From: Methyloligella sp.
GTDB taxonomy: Bacteria; Pseudomonadota; Alphaproteobacteria; Rhizobiales; HXMU1428-3
Assembly: GCA_021604645.1 (NCBI GenBank)
Contig: BQJJ01000001.1
Location: 248,001 to 312,000, forward strand
Length of the DNA stretch: 64,000 bases
Reading direction: 5' to 3'
How positions within the stretch are numbered: position 1 is the first letter of the stretch; each line of letters starts with the position of its first letter. Shown piece by piece: positions 63,597 through 64,000 of the stretch. Below the pieces are notes generated by a model that worked only from the letters and a program-made list of their open reading frames with translations, had not been told where the DNA came from and did not search any database. Made by a program: the position numbers and the translations under genes.

Positions 63597-63635
63597 GGTG
63601 CTTTGTGCCAGTAGCAAGTAGGCAACCTTAAGTAC
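63597..63635 (+). repeat. GTGGGCA-type hairpin repeat, copy 6
   Basis: GGTGCTTTGTGCCAGTAGC then AAGTAGGCAACC and TTAAGTACAA. The GTAGGCAACC and the tail match copy 4; the left half looks like a second partial unit. It is 45 nt before the caspase-like ATG. Confidence 0.55.
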
Positions 63636-63678
63636 AAATAAAAACAATAGCCGAGATAGAGATGTAGTGAGAGAATAC

Positions 63679-64000
63679 ATGATCAAAATACTCAATTTAC
63701 CAAAAACTCTTTCGCTTAAGTTTTTTATCAGTTTCACCATGCTGATTGCGCTTCAGTTCAACTTATCCTCACCAGCTAATGCAAAGCGCTTGGCCTTAAT
63801 CATCGGCAATGACTTATATGCAAATGTAACTCCTTTAAAAAAGGCGGTTAATGATGCTGATGCAATCTCAAGCACCTTAACAGACCTCGGTTTTCAAACC
63901 CATTTATACAGCAACCTGAACAGGCGTTCTATGAATGCGGCTTTAGCTGAATTTACCAACGAGATTGAAAAAGGCGATGAAGTTCTGTTCTTTTTCTCCG
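63679..64000 (+). CDS. Caspase-family (peptidase C14) protein, partial
   Basis: 107 residues visible, cut by the window edge. A signal peptide (about 1-35, ending A-N-A) leads to R-L-A-L-I-I-G-N-D-L-Y, then K-A-V-N-D-A-D-A-I and G-D-E-V-L-F-F-F-S, the opening strands and helix of bacterial caspase-like/metacaspase domains. The catalytic H and C lie beyond the window. Exported. Such proteins often carry repeats or EF-type modules downstream. Confidence 0.8.
   Translation, partial: MIKILNLPKTLSLKFFISFTMLIALQFNLSSPANAKRLALIIGNDLYANVTPLKKAVNDADAISSTLTDLGFQTHLYSNLNRRSMNAALAEFTNEIEKGDEVLFFFS

Larger units (their letters stand above)
63298..63678. other. Repeat-rich intergenic region
   Basis: Between divergent fliK-like and caspase-like genes. 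It holds copy 5 of the GTGGGCA repeat inserted in a rhizobial-type palindrome and copy 6. No gene in between. Confidence 0.6.

Noticed and set aside
1-64000. CRISPR arrays, transposases, phage genes, tRNA or rRNA genes
   Set aside because: No regularly spaced repeats, DDE/transposase frames, or clover-leaf/rRNA motifs were found by reading; repeats present are short dispersed hairpins.

Overview
The window is AT-rich chromosomal DNA from an alphaproteobacterium, most likely of the Hyphomicrobiales (rhizobial) type. The evidence is the gene order hisI-folE / NifU-like scaffold / yidD / thrS, a 41-residue alphaproteobacterial-type ribosomal protein L36 (rpmJ at 47200-47325), DUF3305/DUF3306/DUF6352 proteins, TorF-type porins, a FliK/FlhB-like flagellar pair, and a palindromic repeat at 63371-63498 of the kind scattered through rhizobial genomes. 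No phage, transposase, CRISPR array, rRNA or tRNA was seen. The genus cannot be named from this sequence alone.

Layout. 0.4-10.7 kb: CBS-domain protein, patatin phospholipase, hisI-folE, Fe-S scaffold, an orphan secreted protein, yidD, a large membrane-anchored patatin, thrS. 10.9-18.2 kb: two tandem secreted von Willebrand A proteins, a lytic transglycosylase, an HPt/response-regulator pair and NAD kinase. 18.6-21.7 kb: a compact operon (MAPEG, glutathione S-transferase, SDR, ChrR-like cupin, TetR) with an 18-bp dyad operator in front; it looks like an electrophile or xenobiotic response unit. 22.2-37.1 kb: a formate dehydrogenase locus, with a TorD-like chaperone, the small TAT protein FdhX, catalytic FdhA, ferredoxin FdhB, cytochrome b FdhC, a WD40-cytochrome c fusion, a 41-residue lipoprotein-like peptide, a biotin/lipoate-ligase-like protein and DUF6352. 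A convergent poly-ferredoxin follows, diverging from DUF3305-DUF3306-Mrp. 37.1-47.3 kb: DUF3144, tex, a basic secreted protein, a TAT metallo-hydrolase, a porin, recQ, an NsrR-like regulator and rpmJ. 47.7-53.6 kb: a complete seven-gene Mrp Na+/H+ antiporter operon on the minus strand. 54.2-64 kb: oligopeptidase B, RNase T2, two tandem TorF porins, a Na+/Ca2+ exchanger with an SDR, a FlhB-like/FliK pair, and the start of a caspase-family gene cut by the window edge.

The formate dehydrogenase genes form one functional unit. FdhA and FdhX carry twin-arginine signals, so formate is oxidised in the periplasm. Electrons pass through FdhB to the FdhC haem b and probably to the c-haem of the WD40 fusion. 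The chaperone, ligase-like protein, DUF6352, poly-ferredoxin, DUF3305/3306 and Mrp ATPase look like assembly, cofactor or electron-supply factors, mostly of unknown chemistry.

The most unusual non-coding content is two dispersed repeat families. The first is a multi-hairpin element of about 115-165 nt (2191-2358, 10789-10903, 47552-47670). Its stems change sequence but keep pairing while the linkers stay fixed, and each copy abuts the 3' end of a minus-strand operon. The second is a short GTGGGCA-loop hairpin with clear copies at 22912, 22943, 30107, 30145 and 63401 and weaker ones at 47479 and 63597. Further signals are tandem 19-bp operator-like palindromes and a promoter in front of the formate dehydrogenase operon.
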